Source of the DNA: Toxonevra muliebris
Taxonomy: Eukaryota > Arthropoda > Insecta > Diptera > Pallopteridae
Reading direction: 5' to 3'
Length of the DNA: 64,000 nt
Assembly: GCA_963691655.1 (NCBI GenBank)
Contig: OY829328.1
Coordinates: 11,176,704-11,240,703 of the forward strand
Part shown: in pieces, positions 23,824 through 37,669 of the stretch
How the letters are laid out: every line of letters begins with the position of its first letter
Numbering within the stretch: position 1 is the first letter of the stretch
Position numbers and translations under genes: made by a program
Notes under the pieces: generated by a model
Database searches by the model: none
Told to the model about the DNA's origin: nothing
The model's input: only the letters and a program-made list of their open reading frames with translations

Positions 23824-24028
23824 GTGCTAGGCGCGACTGCTGGTACTGCCACAAGACACGGAACGAAGCTAACGCAAAGGGACCTCTTTTTAATTTAATT
23901 TTGCAATTTTAAAACAAAAGAATGCAAAAATAATGTACTCGCATTAGAAACATACATTTTCTTGTATATCAAAAATTCTCTGTTGTAATAGTTAACATTA
24001 ATGGTGTTTAAAAATGAAAAAAAAAACA

Positions 24029-24034
24029 AATAAA
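24029..24034 (+). terminator. Candidate poly(A) signal of eIF2B-delta
   Basis: AATAAA 206 bases after the stop codon. Confidence 0.5.
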
Positions 24035-24689
24035 TTATTTTCAATAATTGCGTATACTCACCTGCTGAATACTTTGCTTTTTTGTATTTATGATTAGAAA
24101 ATAATAGTTTTTAGGTTGCCAAGACTGTCTACGATTAAACAATAAACGATAAAAAAAATGTTTTTGCTTACCTATGGATGATTTATTTAATGTAAAGACA
24201 TATTTTTTTTATAAAATGTATTTTTATATCCATCCATGCAGTGAGTGGGAGTCTAGTTTACTGTATATAAATTCAGCTTAAGAATTTATTGGAAGAAAAA
24301 CATTTTTATGACACTATATCAAACCCTTCCCGCGATTTCATCGTAAGAGCCACTTTTTTCGAAATTAACTTTTTTATTGCAAACGTAAGTACTATGAACT
24401 AGACATCAGCTCTCAAAAGCTTAAACTTCTCAGATGGACCGTTATGAAATTAGAGAGAATACATTTTTAAGTGCACTGCTAAACTGTGTACTTTTTTTGT
24501 GACTGCGAAGTGGTACTTACTATAAAAAAAATTCTGCATTTGTAAGAAAGACTGCCGAAGTGTGTTCGCTTTTAAACTTGTATTAGATGAATAATCATTA
24601 ATTTTTTCAATTAACAATGGCTTATTTCCAAAGAAAGTTATTTATTCTTCCATTATTTTACGAAAATTTAATATTTTTAGTAATGTAGT

Positions 24690-24905
24690 AGTGTTTAGTA
24701 TTGCGTATAATAACTGAAGGAGGCATCATTGGCACTGCGGTCCTAGCAGTGCATACCCTTTCGGAATTGGCACTTGGTATAAAACTCAGAAACCTACACT
24801 GGCTCCTAAGTCGAAACTCACAATTATCAACTGACAGTAAACTGTTACTATACTCAGCAGTCTTAAAACTAGTTTCGGCATACGGTATACACTGCGGCAA
24901 CCTCT
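24690..24905 (+). pseudogene. jockey-like reverse transcriptase fragment
   Basis: Forward frame reads LGIKLRNLHWLLSRNSQLST, then DSKLLLYSAVLKLVSAYGIH. This is the well-known segment after the jockey reverse transcriptase core (K..YWLLGRNSQLS..NKLLLYKAILKP.W.YGI). Only about 70 residues remain. Confidence 0.7.
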
Positions 24906-26562
24906 ATCCTTATATTCTTGTAGGTTTGATGAAACTAATAATTATGCTTCGTTGCCAAAAACTTTTGCTTTTGTTCCGAGCGTCATTCTTGTGGCTTTCT
25001 CATTATCCGGAACTATCCGAATAGTTCGGTTTTCTTACAGGGATTCAAATCGACTTTGATTATTCGAATCTAAAATATGCCGGATACTCAGAAGCACTAG
25101 CAAAAGCTTTTTTCTAACATTCGATTAGGTATAAATTGATTTTATTGTGCCTGTTGTCACAAACTAATAGATGAGTTTTTGTTAATATAATTTCCTTGTA
25201 AATTAATTGGTTTTATTATTATATTTTTTTTTCTAAATGGTGGCCTGTGCCTAACTTTTTTAAACTTTTTGTTCTGAAAAATTGAATTTTGGTGTTTGAA
25301 CAAGGATTTTATAGTTTTTAATGCCCCACGCCTTAAGTTTTTAAAAGTTACTCTTACTTACATATTGATGGGTACTTGGCAAAACTATGAATGCGAATTG
25401 TCACCACGTCTCATATTTATTGTTGGATACTCATCAAAATATAGCGAAAAAGATATACAATAACAATGTTAGATATGGAGGAGTAGAAGAAGTCATTGGG
25501 TTCTTGTAAATTTTGCTTTATTAGTCTCGAATTTTCTAATAAACCTTCCGAAAAACTCGACGAAAATCTTACTCAGACCTGAACCAATTGAACTTTCGTT
25601 CATACAACATTTTTCGTACAAATAACTCAATATTATCTAATAATTAGCTAGCGACAAAACATTTCTGCCATTTCTTCTTTTTAAGTATACAATAAAACGA
25701 ATAGTGATTAAACAATTTTAATTTATTTATTTTTGTATGCCATTCAATAAGTTGATTAATAAATAGTATATGATTCTTTAACAACAAGAACATTGATTGA
25801 AATATTGACATTGATTAAATTGTTGTACTTTTAAATCTTTTATGCATTTAATGGATTAATTTCATGCAATAAGCTTTCTATAGAAAGGAAAAGTGAATCT
25901 GTTGTAATGAATGCCGCTTACAAAAACGTTAAAATGATAAGTTTCATAAAAATAAGAACTTAAGTTTCTACTTAAAACTAAGCAAGTGCTGAACTTAAAT
26001 ATGTATACAAAAAATATGTTTGCATATGAATATATACTCATGTGTGAACTTTGTGCTAAAGGAATTTTATTTTATATGTATGCATATTTTTATTATAATA
26101 TAAATAAAATTACTGAAAAATTAATATTATGTAAACTACGAAATTTAATGGAATTTTTATAGTTAAAACTGGTTTCTGCAATCAACCTTTTGTTTGTTTA
26201 GGAAGCAACAATTAATTTTAATTCATGTATTTGCGCTTAATGTTAAAATGTAGTTTTTTTCTGTTGTTGGTATTTTTTTCTTTTTTAAGTAATATGAATT
26301 TTTCTGTTTATGCTAAAGAAATGCAACAAATAACTTTTACATATATGTATAAATATATTTTCTTATTTTTTTCTACCATCCACCATAACATCCATACAAC
26401 TCCTACACATACACTCATAAGTTCCCACTTTCAAGCGATTAATTCATTCCCACGCAGATAACAACTAAGCAGCATGTTGATTTTAAAACAATAAATACAG
26501 GAATTCTTGTTTACCGATGATTACTCTAGATCAAATTTCATGGCTTAATGGCGATACAGAAT

Positions 26563-29500
26563 TTACGGGCTACTCTTTTGTACCAGACGAAAGCATGTGC
26601 GACATACTGGTGCCGGCTTGCCGCTATCCTGTCCAGGCAATGGTATACTCTTGTCTATGCAGCGCTCGCAGAATATGTCACCACATTTCCAGCAGTGAGT
26701 CTAGCACAATAAACAAATATAAATGTAAAATTAATATTTCGAATAAAAATACGAGTAGCTTGATATAAATACCTTCTTGCTAAATTGATCAAAAGGTGTT
26801 GAGCACGAACAAGCGGTTACATTACGCATTGATTTCCAGTCAACAGCCACGGAATTTATTTCATCGGTTATATTGTTGGGATCGACGTGATCGGTTAGCT
26901 ACAGAAATGAATGCTCAAATAAAACTTAAAGTCTAAAAAATTGTTTCATTATTTTTCAAATTTACCGAAAGACTTGCAAAAGACATATCATTTGGCTTCA
27001 ATGGATGATCATCATCGGCTGAAGAAAGTTCGCTCATTTTTTTGTCATAATTATATCTAGTTTTATGCAAAAAAAAATATTTTTTATTACATTAAATAAA
27101 GCATTGTGAGTAGGGTGTTTACTTGTTGTCATTAATCTCGGCTGATGTAGCTTCTTTTGATGCAGATTTTGTAGTTGCATCCTGGAGTTTTTTTGCAGAT
27201 TTCGAAATGTAACTTTTAAAACTTGCAATGCGCTGTAAAATATAATAATTAATTAAATGCTATAGTCCACATATATGTATACTTTAATTCCTTCTACATA
27301 CCTTTGTTAAATGTTGCACATGATCCTCCAATGAAGTGGAATGGTCCTTACTAACAAGAAGTAAGTCAGCAAGCGGTTCACGTGGGTGTACACCACTTTC
27401 GAAACGGCTATACATACCACGCCAGAATCTAATGAAAAAATTAACAGTAAAACAAAACGTAAGCACATTTAGTTCTGATCAATGAGAGAAAGACTGAAAT
27501 ACACAATTGATAGAAATACAAATCGGAGTTTACAGTCTCAATTTCGATCGAAATTGCAATCGAACTGAAATCAAATTGCAGAAATAATTAGCAATACCTG
27601 ATTTCATTTATGAGTTATCAAATAAAAAACTCACTTTATACATTGTGGTGCCAGATTCGCCTTGATAGTCTCATCTACATCCGGTTTATATAATGGATTG
27701 ATATACTCATTCAAATGGTTTGACATAAAACCCCACAGCGAGAACGTTCTCTCTGATAGTTTTAAATCTAAACGATCCTTTTCACAATTTCCAACAAATG
27801 TACCAAACTGACACGAATGCACATGATCATGTAGAATCAGTAGGAAACGTTCATTAAATTCGAATGCATCGGTACGCTGACACATCAATTGCCAAGTGCA
27901 ATCAAGGAATTGTGTAAAAATTGGAGACATTTCACGTGGATCTGTTTGTATATGACCACAACGTTCACTGAATTTATGTCCGAATGCCAGCCAGTCTTTT
28001 TCAATCAAAGCCTATTAGATATAGAGAAAGCAAAATTTTATGATTTAGTAAGGACAATCATGAATAGATGTGTTCTTACCTGAAAACCCTTAATAGTTCT
28101 ATAGTAGGGATCCAACATTAAGGAAGCCAGCGAGCATACTTGCGCAGTACGGTCCCAGCCATCTGAGCAATGTACCACAACTGAAACACCTTTATCCACG
28201 GCATTAGCTATAAAACTGCAATGAGAATTAAGAAAATAATTAAATAACAAAAAATGTATGTATAGCCACAAGCTAACAAGAATAAAGCTTTTGTGTTGCC
28301 ACTGTGTGACAGTGATCTGGCACTTTTATGGAGACCTAGCACAAATTGTAGGTCTAGTAATGCTAAGAAAAATGGTATGGAGGAAATTTCCCATACACCC
28401 CAAAATCTCGTTTTATGGTCAAAAAACCGTTTTTGGGTAGATTCATGTAAACAATCGCTCATAACTTTGCTAATTTTTATCCGATTTACAATTTTTGTTC
28501 TTAGTTTGAAAAATAGTTATTTCCGGACATGTATTGTTTATTTTCATGAATTGAAGACTGACGAGACTGCAGTTGAAAGTAGTTGCGATTTTTCGATTTT
28601 TTAATCATTTTTTCGGCTTGGACGATGTTTTTGCGACATTATCTTGGAGATTTTTTGCGACAAAACACTTTGAAAGTAAATTTAATTTCGTGTCGAATGA
28701 CTTTTTTTTTAATAAAATTGGGTGAACATTTATGGAGTTGTGTGAATTTTAAGATTTTAGGATTATTTTATTATTATAATCATTCAGCACAGTGCACAGT
28801 GCAGAGTGCTCTTTGATTCAAAAATGTTTGCTTCTTTCATTTCAACGACTAGCAGTAATCAGCAAGCATGTTGATGGAGCTCTTGTCTTGGAAACGTTTT
28901 TCAATAATTCCTATTTTCTGGTGGATTCATTCACCTTATGACGATGTCCTTACTGAACCTTTACTAACAAAAGAAGGTTGTTTTCCGACCCGCTTCATTA
29001 TTCAAAGTTTCAGCGCTCAGTTTAAAATTGTGATGTGCTATTATTTACCAGAATATGTAATTTCATCACTATATATACAATGGGTCCAAGATATAGAGTT
29101 TTAAAAATTTCGCATATATGAGACGTGGGTGTGATAATAATTCAATCTATCCCATTTTTGAGTGATATATGGCAATAATAATGTTTATAAGTACATCAAA
29201 TTTCATGATCATATCTATAATATATACCAAGTTATACCCTTTTCGCAGTTTTATTTGTATGGGAGGTAGGCGTGGTAATAGTCCTATCGTTATAATTTTT
29301 CACATAGTGATTGTTAATGATCTCATGAGCCAACAAACCAAATTTCAGAATTTTGGACGCCTAAAAACGGATTTGGTCCCATAGTGCACTGTACTGAATG
29401 ATTATAAATAATAAAATCGTAAAATTCACACAACTCCGTAAATTTCCATCCAATTTCATTCAAAAAAAGGTCATTAGATACGGCATTAAATTTACTTTGA

Positions 29501-32500
29501 AAATGTTTTGTCGCAAAAAATCTCCAAGATCGGATAATATCGTAAAAACATCGACCAAGCCGAAAAAATTATTAAGAAATCGAAAAATCGTAAATATTTT
29601 CAAGTGCAGTCTCGTCAGTTTTCAATTCATGAAAATAAACAATACATGGTCGGAAAGATCCCTTTCAAACTAAGAACAAAAATTGTAAATCGGATAAAAA
29701 TTAGCAAAGTTATGAGCGATTGTTTACATGAACCTACCCAAAAACGGTTTTTTGACCATAAAACGAGATTTTGGGGGTGTATGGCAAATTTCCTCCATAC
29801 CATTTTTCTTAGCTAGGTCTCCATAAAAGTGCCTGCAATTTTTGTTTTTTGTCACACAGTGTTATTCCAGTAAAATTTCCAAATAGCTTTTATTTTACTC
29901 ATACAACTTGATGAGTTCAACAATTTTGATGCTAGAAACAAAGTACACTAAGAATGATTTATATCTTATTTCTTGGGAGGAATGTATCCAGAAATAGCAA
30001 ACAAAATCGAATATATGGAAGGCGCGTGTGAAAGCTGAAGTATTCAATACAATTTTGGTGGATATGTTCCACATGAATTAGTTGCGAAGGCAGGGAGATT
30101 AGCTATCTTAGCGTAAACATAAACGAAAATAGAAAGAACTAAGGACATAGTTATGGTACATTACTATAGACCCAATGTGGTTTTTGTGAGGCAATTTGCC
30201 GTCATTATAATCTAACTATTCTGCGGTAGATACGTTCCAGCAAAAATCATGCAAATCGAAATTGTTTAAAAAGAGACAGAGCTTTCATGTAAAAAGGGGT
30301 GGGTCGGAACTAAATGTTTAGAGGTGTAAATCGAATCAAAGAACATAAAGAAAATTTGTAGATACGTTCATAATAATCGTGCAAAATGAGACACAGATTG
30401 TATGGAAAAATGGCGATTGGTTCCACTAAATGCCAAGGCATGAATCTGATGCTCTAGTTCATTCATAACGTATTCAAAGACGTAACATTTTTTATTTCAG
30501 TTCTCTACCCAGTCGAAATCCTTCACCAATTATATTTGTGAAACGAGTGTGTTGTGTTCTTAAATACTAAATAAAAATTCATAATCGAAATAAAACACTA
30601 AATATTTTGTATTTTGAAAACCGTGTTAAAGCAAAACCAGGTAGGTAATAACTTTGAAAACCGTGTTCGAGGGACGGGTGTATTTATATATAAATAGATA
30701 TAAATAACAGTTCCAAGTTTTGAATTTTAATAACAAGAATAATTTTTAATTTTCTATTAGACCAATTTATGTATTGTTAACGAGATTATAATGACAGGCT
30801 TTTTGGTCGAAATTTTCATACGCAAATAGTTAACTATTTCATACTTTTTTCCCAACGTTTCGGCGCAAATTTTAGGCCTTCTTCAGGGGATTTTTATTTA
30901 TTTATCTGTTTTTTGAGAAAATTTACATATTTTTAAAAAACTATAATTATTACAAAGATATCATAACATTTTAACACTTACAGTAAATACTATTTGTAAA
31001 ACATTCAGTCAAGTAATTAAATTAGATCAAATAAAATATAGTCCTTAATTAACAAAAGACAAAAAAACACGAAAAAAACTTTACAAAACACGTAACATTT
31101 TTTATCGCCGAATATTATTGATTGCCACACTGTAGCTGCAGCTTATATTGTCTTTGTCTTCTTTGGTGTTCATCATATAATAATTTTTATTTATGATTAC
31201 AGTCATGTACCGCTAACTTGGTGGTATGCTACTACTATTATTGTAGCACAACAGCCCATGGAGGGCCCAGACCGAGCTTTTTGCTGAGTGGTTTATGTCC
31301 ATAGGGATAACGATCCTCAAAGTAATAATAAATTGTTAAAAACTTGCTCAGTCTTAATAAGATCGAGATTCACAGACCGATTGAAAACAGTTGGATTGAA
31401 AAGGTGTGTTTCAAAATCATACCTATAATTTTTGAGGATCTGGCAGACGACTACTGTAAGGAGATGAGGAGGCTTAGTGGACTAAATGCCCCGGTGATGT
31501 GTCGCTGATTTTAAGATTACTTTGTAGAGACATAAAAGTATTTTCCAAAATATTGTTCCTATCCCTATTTTAATACTAAGCACTTATATCGCAAGGTTTG
31601 TGAGAGTCCTTAAATTTTTGTAATTGTTTTAGTCCTTATTTTTGTTATAAATATTCAAAACTTCAAGTTGTTATTCATAACAAAAAAATATTGTTTGCAT
31701 GGTATGAAATATTTGCCTTATGTCACTGGCGTTGTTTTGACAGTAGCTAATAATACAGTTTTTTGTTTTTGCTTTGTTTTATTGCTTCTTGGCAATATGC
31801 CAAGTAAATTTTTTTTTGGTGCCTGTCTCCTTTCAATAGAAGCTATGAGAATTTTTATCGGCAGCATTAAAATGTAAATGAGGTGCTATATGCTACTTGT
31901 ACATCACACACACATGCACACATATGTATATGTATACATATACACTAGAGTGTGTGTGATATTCGCATGTGTCATGTGAAGAGTTTGATGAACAATAAAC
32001 AATTTGCCAAGAGGATTAAGCATAATTGTAGATATACGTATAGGAGCTTCATGATGATTATTTGCCAAGATGATTAGAAATGAGTAAATATGTCTAAAAA
32101 TATATGTATATATTTATGTGAGTGTGTTAGACTTATTATAAGTGGTCAGTAACTTGAGCTAATTTATCGACTCATACATACATATATGTTCGTATGTTCT
32201 TATGAGAACTTAAATTTAAGTTTGCTTTATAAACTTCATTGCTACTAACCTGGAAGTATCCAAAATCGAACGTATATGTTTTAGCCATCCCGAAGATTCT
32301 AATGAATTCAAGAATCCACTCATGGTCGGTGCCTTTTGTTCGCATGCTTCGATTAATTTTTGTAAACTGGTACGTTGGACATGAATATTTTCGATACCAA
32401 GAAAATGAAATTTAATGTTTTCATAGAATGCTTCATTTTCATAGCCTTTTCCAGCGGCGCGATTTGCCATGGCATTTATCTGTTAAATGTAGATGAGGAG

Positions 32501-35500
32501 AATGAGAAAATGTAAGAGATAAATTATTCAAGTTTTTTAAAATTGCGACAAGCAATCTCTCATGGAAAACACAATCAACTTAGACAAGGAATGTGGTGCA
32601 TAGTTATTTAATTGTATCTGTTATAAGTAAATAACCAGGAAGAATAACTAGTAAGGGAGAGTGTGGTAATTGGGAATAAAATTTTCTTCTGAGCAGTTCA
32701 ATAATTTTTTATAATTTTTCTGAGATTTAATAAATCAAAGGTGAATCAAAGTTGGCATGGTATTTTGATTAAAAGGTTTAAAATGAGAAGAGAAAAATAA
32801 AATGCATGCATTATGAGTTTTAAAAGAATTGATATTTACAATCATATGTACCTATAGATAAGCGTCAATTACTCTATAACATGAGTGAAAAATATCATAA
32901 GAAATTTTACATGCACAAGGTCTATGTGGGTGGGTATCACTGGTATAGAGATAAGTGTTTAAGCCCTACTTCTAATTGACAAATAACAGCCATTCGGTTC
33001 CATAGACTGAAATTCTAAAAATATCAGCTTAGCCTCTGATTTTTTTTCTACGTTTTTGATGCTCGTTTTCTCTTGCATTGAAAATAATTTTTTTTTTAAA
33101 GGTATAGGCACATACACCATGGTGTATAAAAAATCACTAAAAATAAGTTGATTCAAGATCAAAATTATTTTAAAAGTATTTGCCATTAAAATTAAATCTG
33201 TTTTTTTATTGGTGCTCTTTTTCAGTTTGAGTAAAGTTTTGGTCAGTTTTAGACAGGCCGACCTCGGAATTGTGAACTTACTAGAAAATTTAATAAATCT
33301 GTTAGACTAATTCGAAGTTAATTGAAGAAACGAAGTAATTATGGGAAAAATAAAAAAAGGTGGACAAACTAAAGCTTTGCATTATCAACATGGCAAGCAA
33401 TTCAAGAAAAAGTGGACACTAAATTGCGAAAAATAATAATAGGGGAACGAATTGGAAAAAATTTTGTTATTTTTGCCAAATCTTTTATTCCCATTTTGAA
33501 CAATTTTCTGATTTTACATAAATTTTGCCAACGAGAAAAATTTAATTAAATTTGAATGGCCCTGATTGGTTTAGCTTATATTGGAGATATTCTTCCAAAA
33601 AAATTTTTCGTCGAGATACCTTAATGATTTTGGGAGCTTTTTAATCCAATAAAATGCTGAAAATAGCTTTTCCAAGTAGTTGAATAAATTCTGCAGATTA
33701 TGGTGACAGACAATGGTGAGGATGGCACTGCTTCCATTTCTGCAGAAATACAGGGCCCACGAATGAATTTTCTGAGATGACAACGCTTTAGTTTATAGCA
33801 GTCAAGGGCAAGGTAATGGTTGCAGTCGCACAACTTTAAAATTGTAAAATAACCATTAAGTTGTCCGGATCAGAGCCCAATATAAAACATTTGGGGTTTC
33901 TTTTTCAGCAAATTTATGATGACAACAAGCAGTAGAAAAATGCTTCAGAGTTGAAATATGCTGTCATTGCGGCATGGGAATCCATCACTCAGTACAAATT
34001 TCGAACAAGGTCGATAAGAGCATGCAACATCAGATTTTTGAGCTAATTCAAAATGAAGGAGGCTCACCACATTATTAAGTGGTGCATAAGCAAATATTTC
34101 AAAAATAATTTTGATTTTCAATTAAGTTACTTTATAGTGTTGTTTCATTAAAAACCTCTTAAAACCAGTAAATGTGTTGAAATGTAGGTGCATCATAGTG
34201 TAGAAAAAGACAGGCCTGCGACTATATAATTGAAATTGCAGTTGCTCTTCTTCATTTTTCTGTTTTGCCACTGTTAAATTATAAATAGATTCAAAATTCG
34301 ACTCCAAATGGAGTTATGCAGTTGTGTAGTTTCTATGTTTTGCAATTGTTTATGCCATAAATTGGTACCACTTTTCCCTATTACATAAAAGTTAAACATG
34401 AAAATGCATTTATTTATATTTTGCTTTCTCTTTTCCTTTTTGCATGCATGTTGCTATGCTTTTCCTTCTCTCCGTGACATTATTACCATTGCATGAATTT
34501 CGTATGTGTGCAGGAGTATGCACATGTATGTGTGTGTTAGAAATTCAGATTCTTCACTTACCCTCGGTCTTGTATCGACGACATACATATAATCTGTGTT
34601 GGGATTTGTTTTGCGTATTGCTTCCAGCATTTGTTCATCCTCTAAACAGCGTGCACTAAAACCCGATAACGGTTGGCTGCAACGGCAAATTGATGCCTGA
34701 TGTGGATGTAAAAAGTGGGAGTGGAAGAAGGAAAACAAAATATTTAGTATTAAGCTTTTACAATAAGTATGTTGATGTTATTATTTCTTATGGAATTTGT
34801 GGTCTCATATGTGGTGGAGATACATCTTTCCGACAGACATTTTCAATTACAAAATATAACATTTGCGTGGGGCAACATTTTTTTAATAAATTCTTAGTTT
34901 TAATTACTTTCAAGAATTATGAACGTTGGAATGCTAGAACGAAATTTTCTGGAAATATTCTAGCTGAACTTATAATAAATTAAATTTATTTTATTACCAC
35001 AGATCAAATTTTAGTTCGAATTCATGTGTGAGAATTTGGAAAATTATTGCCCGAGGTTCAACGTATGTCGGTAAAAGGAAGGACAAGTCTCGAACTTCGA
35101 TGAAAAAATGCTACCGAAAAGGTGTATCACTAGATAGATTTACTATCTACTGTATGACTATTTGATTTTATCTACTGAGCACAGCTATAAAACACATGAG
35201 CTTCGTACACACTTGTGTGAAGCGTTCAAGTTTCGCAGCAACATCGTCTATGGCAACAATGGTTGCAGCATTTCTGTTTATTCAATCACTCTCAATTTAT
35301 GTATAAATTACATTACAAGTATAATTAATTTCAATTGATACCATAAATAAAACTTTTGCTTACACCAACAACCAATTCATCTTATAAACGTTTATCAGTC
35401 AAGTACAAAAATAATCCCATATGAACAATGAAAAACAGTTTTAAATGCCGGTTGGTCGGTTGATGTAAATGGTAAATTACATAACATTAATGAAGTAATT

Positions 35501-37637
35501 GCCAATGATTGCTTACGAGCATGTGAATCAGTTTCAATACATTTTAAGAACTTTAAGGATATGTGAATGAAATATAAATACAGTACCCAAAATCACAAAA
35601 GAGAATGTCAGGTTCACCATTTCAAAGTAATAGAAAATTACATAAAATTTATATGTAGAATATGTAACTAAATTTGTGGGCGTAATTGAATAGCAAAAAA
35701 GCTTTTCAATTTCAATTAGAATAAAGGCATTCAATTTTAAATAAACGTTTTAACATAGTTCGCACAATCAAAGTTGCTAAGCTTAGTGGAAATCCGGGAT
35801 GGAAATACAAATTAGTGAATCGACAGAAATAGTTTTATTAACGACTCTGATAAAGCATTTAAAATATAATAAAGTTCAGTAATTTGTAAAGGAAAGGGTT
35901 GAAAGGACCGAGAAAGCTTTGGAGTTCATATTTGATTTACTTTTCAAACATTTTGCTTAAAAAATAAATATATTTATATTCATAGTTTCTGTAAATTTCT
36001 ACTTTTTGTAGATACGTGTATAATAAAATTAGCAACATTAACATAAATATGAATTCATAATGTAATTTACCTTATTTGAATGTAAATACGTTAATGCTGG
36101 CAGGCGACCCTTTGAACGGAAACGCGAGCTACCAATCAACATGGCGGTATTAGCCTCTTGTGGTACATAAATTTGACGTGGATACGTGTCACATAATTCA
36201 TAACTCATATTCAAAGAGTTTAAAGTCCAAATATCATTTGGAACGCGCATACGTTTAAATTCGTTTTCCAATTTAAAAAAATCCCAACCGAAAGTTTTGG
36301 GGAAATCATCCTTGACGGGTTGATAGTTGAAACAGTATAATTTATTTATGGAAACTGTAACCAAAAAAAAAAAAAAGAAGAAAACAAAAACAACGAAATT
36401 AAATTAATAAAGCAAAGGAAATATTAAAGTAGAAATGTAATAAGTAAAGACGCAAACAAATTTGACAAAATGAAAAATTGCAAAATGTCAACAGCATCTC
36501 AGTCAGACATCCACACAGACAAATAGACACTTACCTGGTTGAAAGAGTTTCATTAACGATGTGTACACATCATGACATTCTGAATCTTTTGGTATTACAA
36601 ATGTTACCGACAAAAATGTTTTGCAACGTATCAGTAATGGTGAACCAGTTGTGCTCAATGGCAACTTTTCAATGTTGGCAATGTGCATGTGCAAAATCTG
36701 CAAAAGTGTAAAAAAAATATTTAATAAAATCTAAAAAAATTTTATTTCAATTGAATTGGTAAAATATTAGCTCTGTTCACGTACTTTTCCATCAAAAACT
36801 TTCAGGGAGAGAGTAAAAGAAATATTGAGAAAAAAATTGTCACAAAGAGAAACTATCAGAAAAAGTACGTGAACAGAAAACTATTAAAAACTTTCAACTA
36901 AACAGCTGATCCGTTGTTTTGACAGTTAATTTTTAGCGCGAAAAAATATTGTGCAGTTTATAATTTAATTTAATTAATTCAAAGAGTAATTTGTTGAATT
37001 CATTTCGTGTGACACACTCGCATTCACATATATTTACATTTTCAAAATCACAAATTCACTTTAACAAATTTAACATAACCAAAATTATTGTTGACATTTT
37101 TATATTTGACAGTTGTTTTTTTTTTTCGGCTGCTGAAAATTTGTGAAAGTAAAAATTTTACTTTCAGAAACTTTCAACTACTTTTTTCTCTCTCACATTC
37201 TTACGCTCTCGTTTTTCTCTCTCGTCAAAAGTTTTTCGAGTACGTGAACACTTTTCTAGTGAAAACTATTAACAATTGCTAACAATTTTTTGTACGTGAA
37301 CAGATTTATTATTGCAACAGGCACTTAAATATTTCTTCAAATTTCATATTTATTTTAACAGGATTTTTATAAAAGCACAACTTCCCGGTTTGTTATTCAT
37401 GTGCCAGTAAATTAATTATGAATTACTTACAACTACAACAATTTCTTTCCTCTTGTAGTTTTCATTTCCCTTTTGAAAAAACTAATAATAAGGAAACGCT
37501 TTACAGGAAATTGCAAGTTGTAAGAAAATATTTTTATTTACTCTTCTTACTGTTTACAATATATGAAGCACTAAGAAAAAATATTTAATATATTTTTACG
37601 TACGTTTTCATTTCCGTCATGGCACTTCCGCTCTTTT

Positions 37638-37669
<32 letters not shown>

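Larger units (their letters stand above)
23824..26562. other. Intergenic region between convergent eIF2B-delta and Mtmr6
   Basis: Holds a jockey-like fragment at about 24690-24905. Otherwise AT-rich DNA, presumably including the 3' untranslated regions of both genes. I see no further gene. Confidence 0.5.
28216..32249 (-). other. Mtmr6 intron between coding exons 6 and 7
   Basis: 4 kb. Holds the 1.56-kb foldback element (28300-29861) close to the acceptor and the second copy of the interspersed repeat (about 31240-31590). The rest, including 29870-31200, shows no gene; a GAAAACCGTGTT motif repeats at about 30620 and 30657. Confidence 0.6.

Noticed and set aside
28868..29104. Open frame in the spacer of the foldback element, considered as a transposase
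   Set aside because: Only 78 codons and no catalytic motif; no homology recognised.
30780..30900. CCCAACGTTTCGGCGC...CTTCAGGGG stretch considered as a structured RNA or element end
   Set aside because: A single occurrence with no partner in the window; nothing more can be said.
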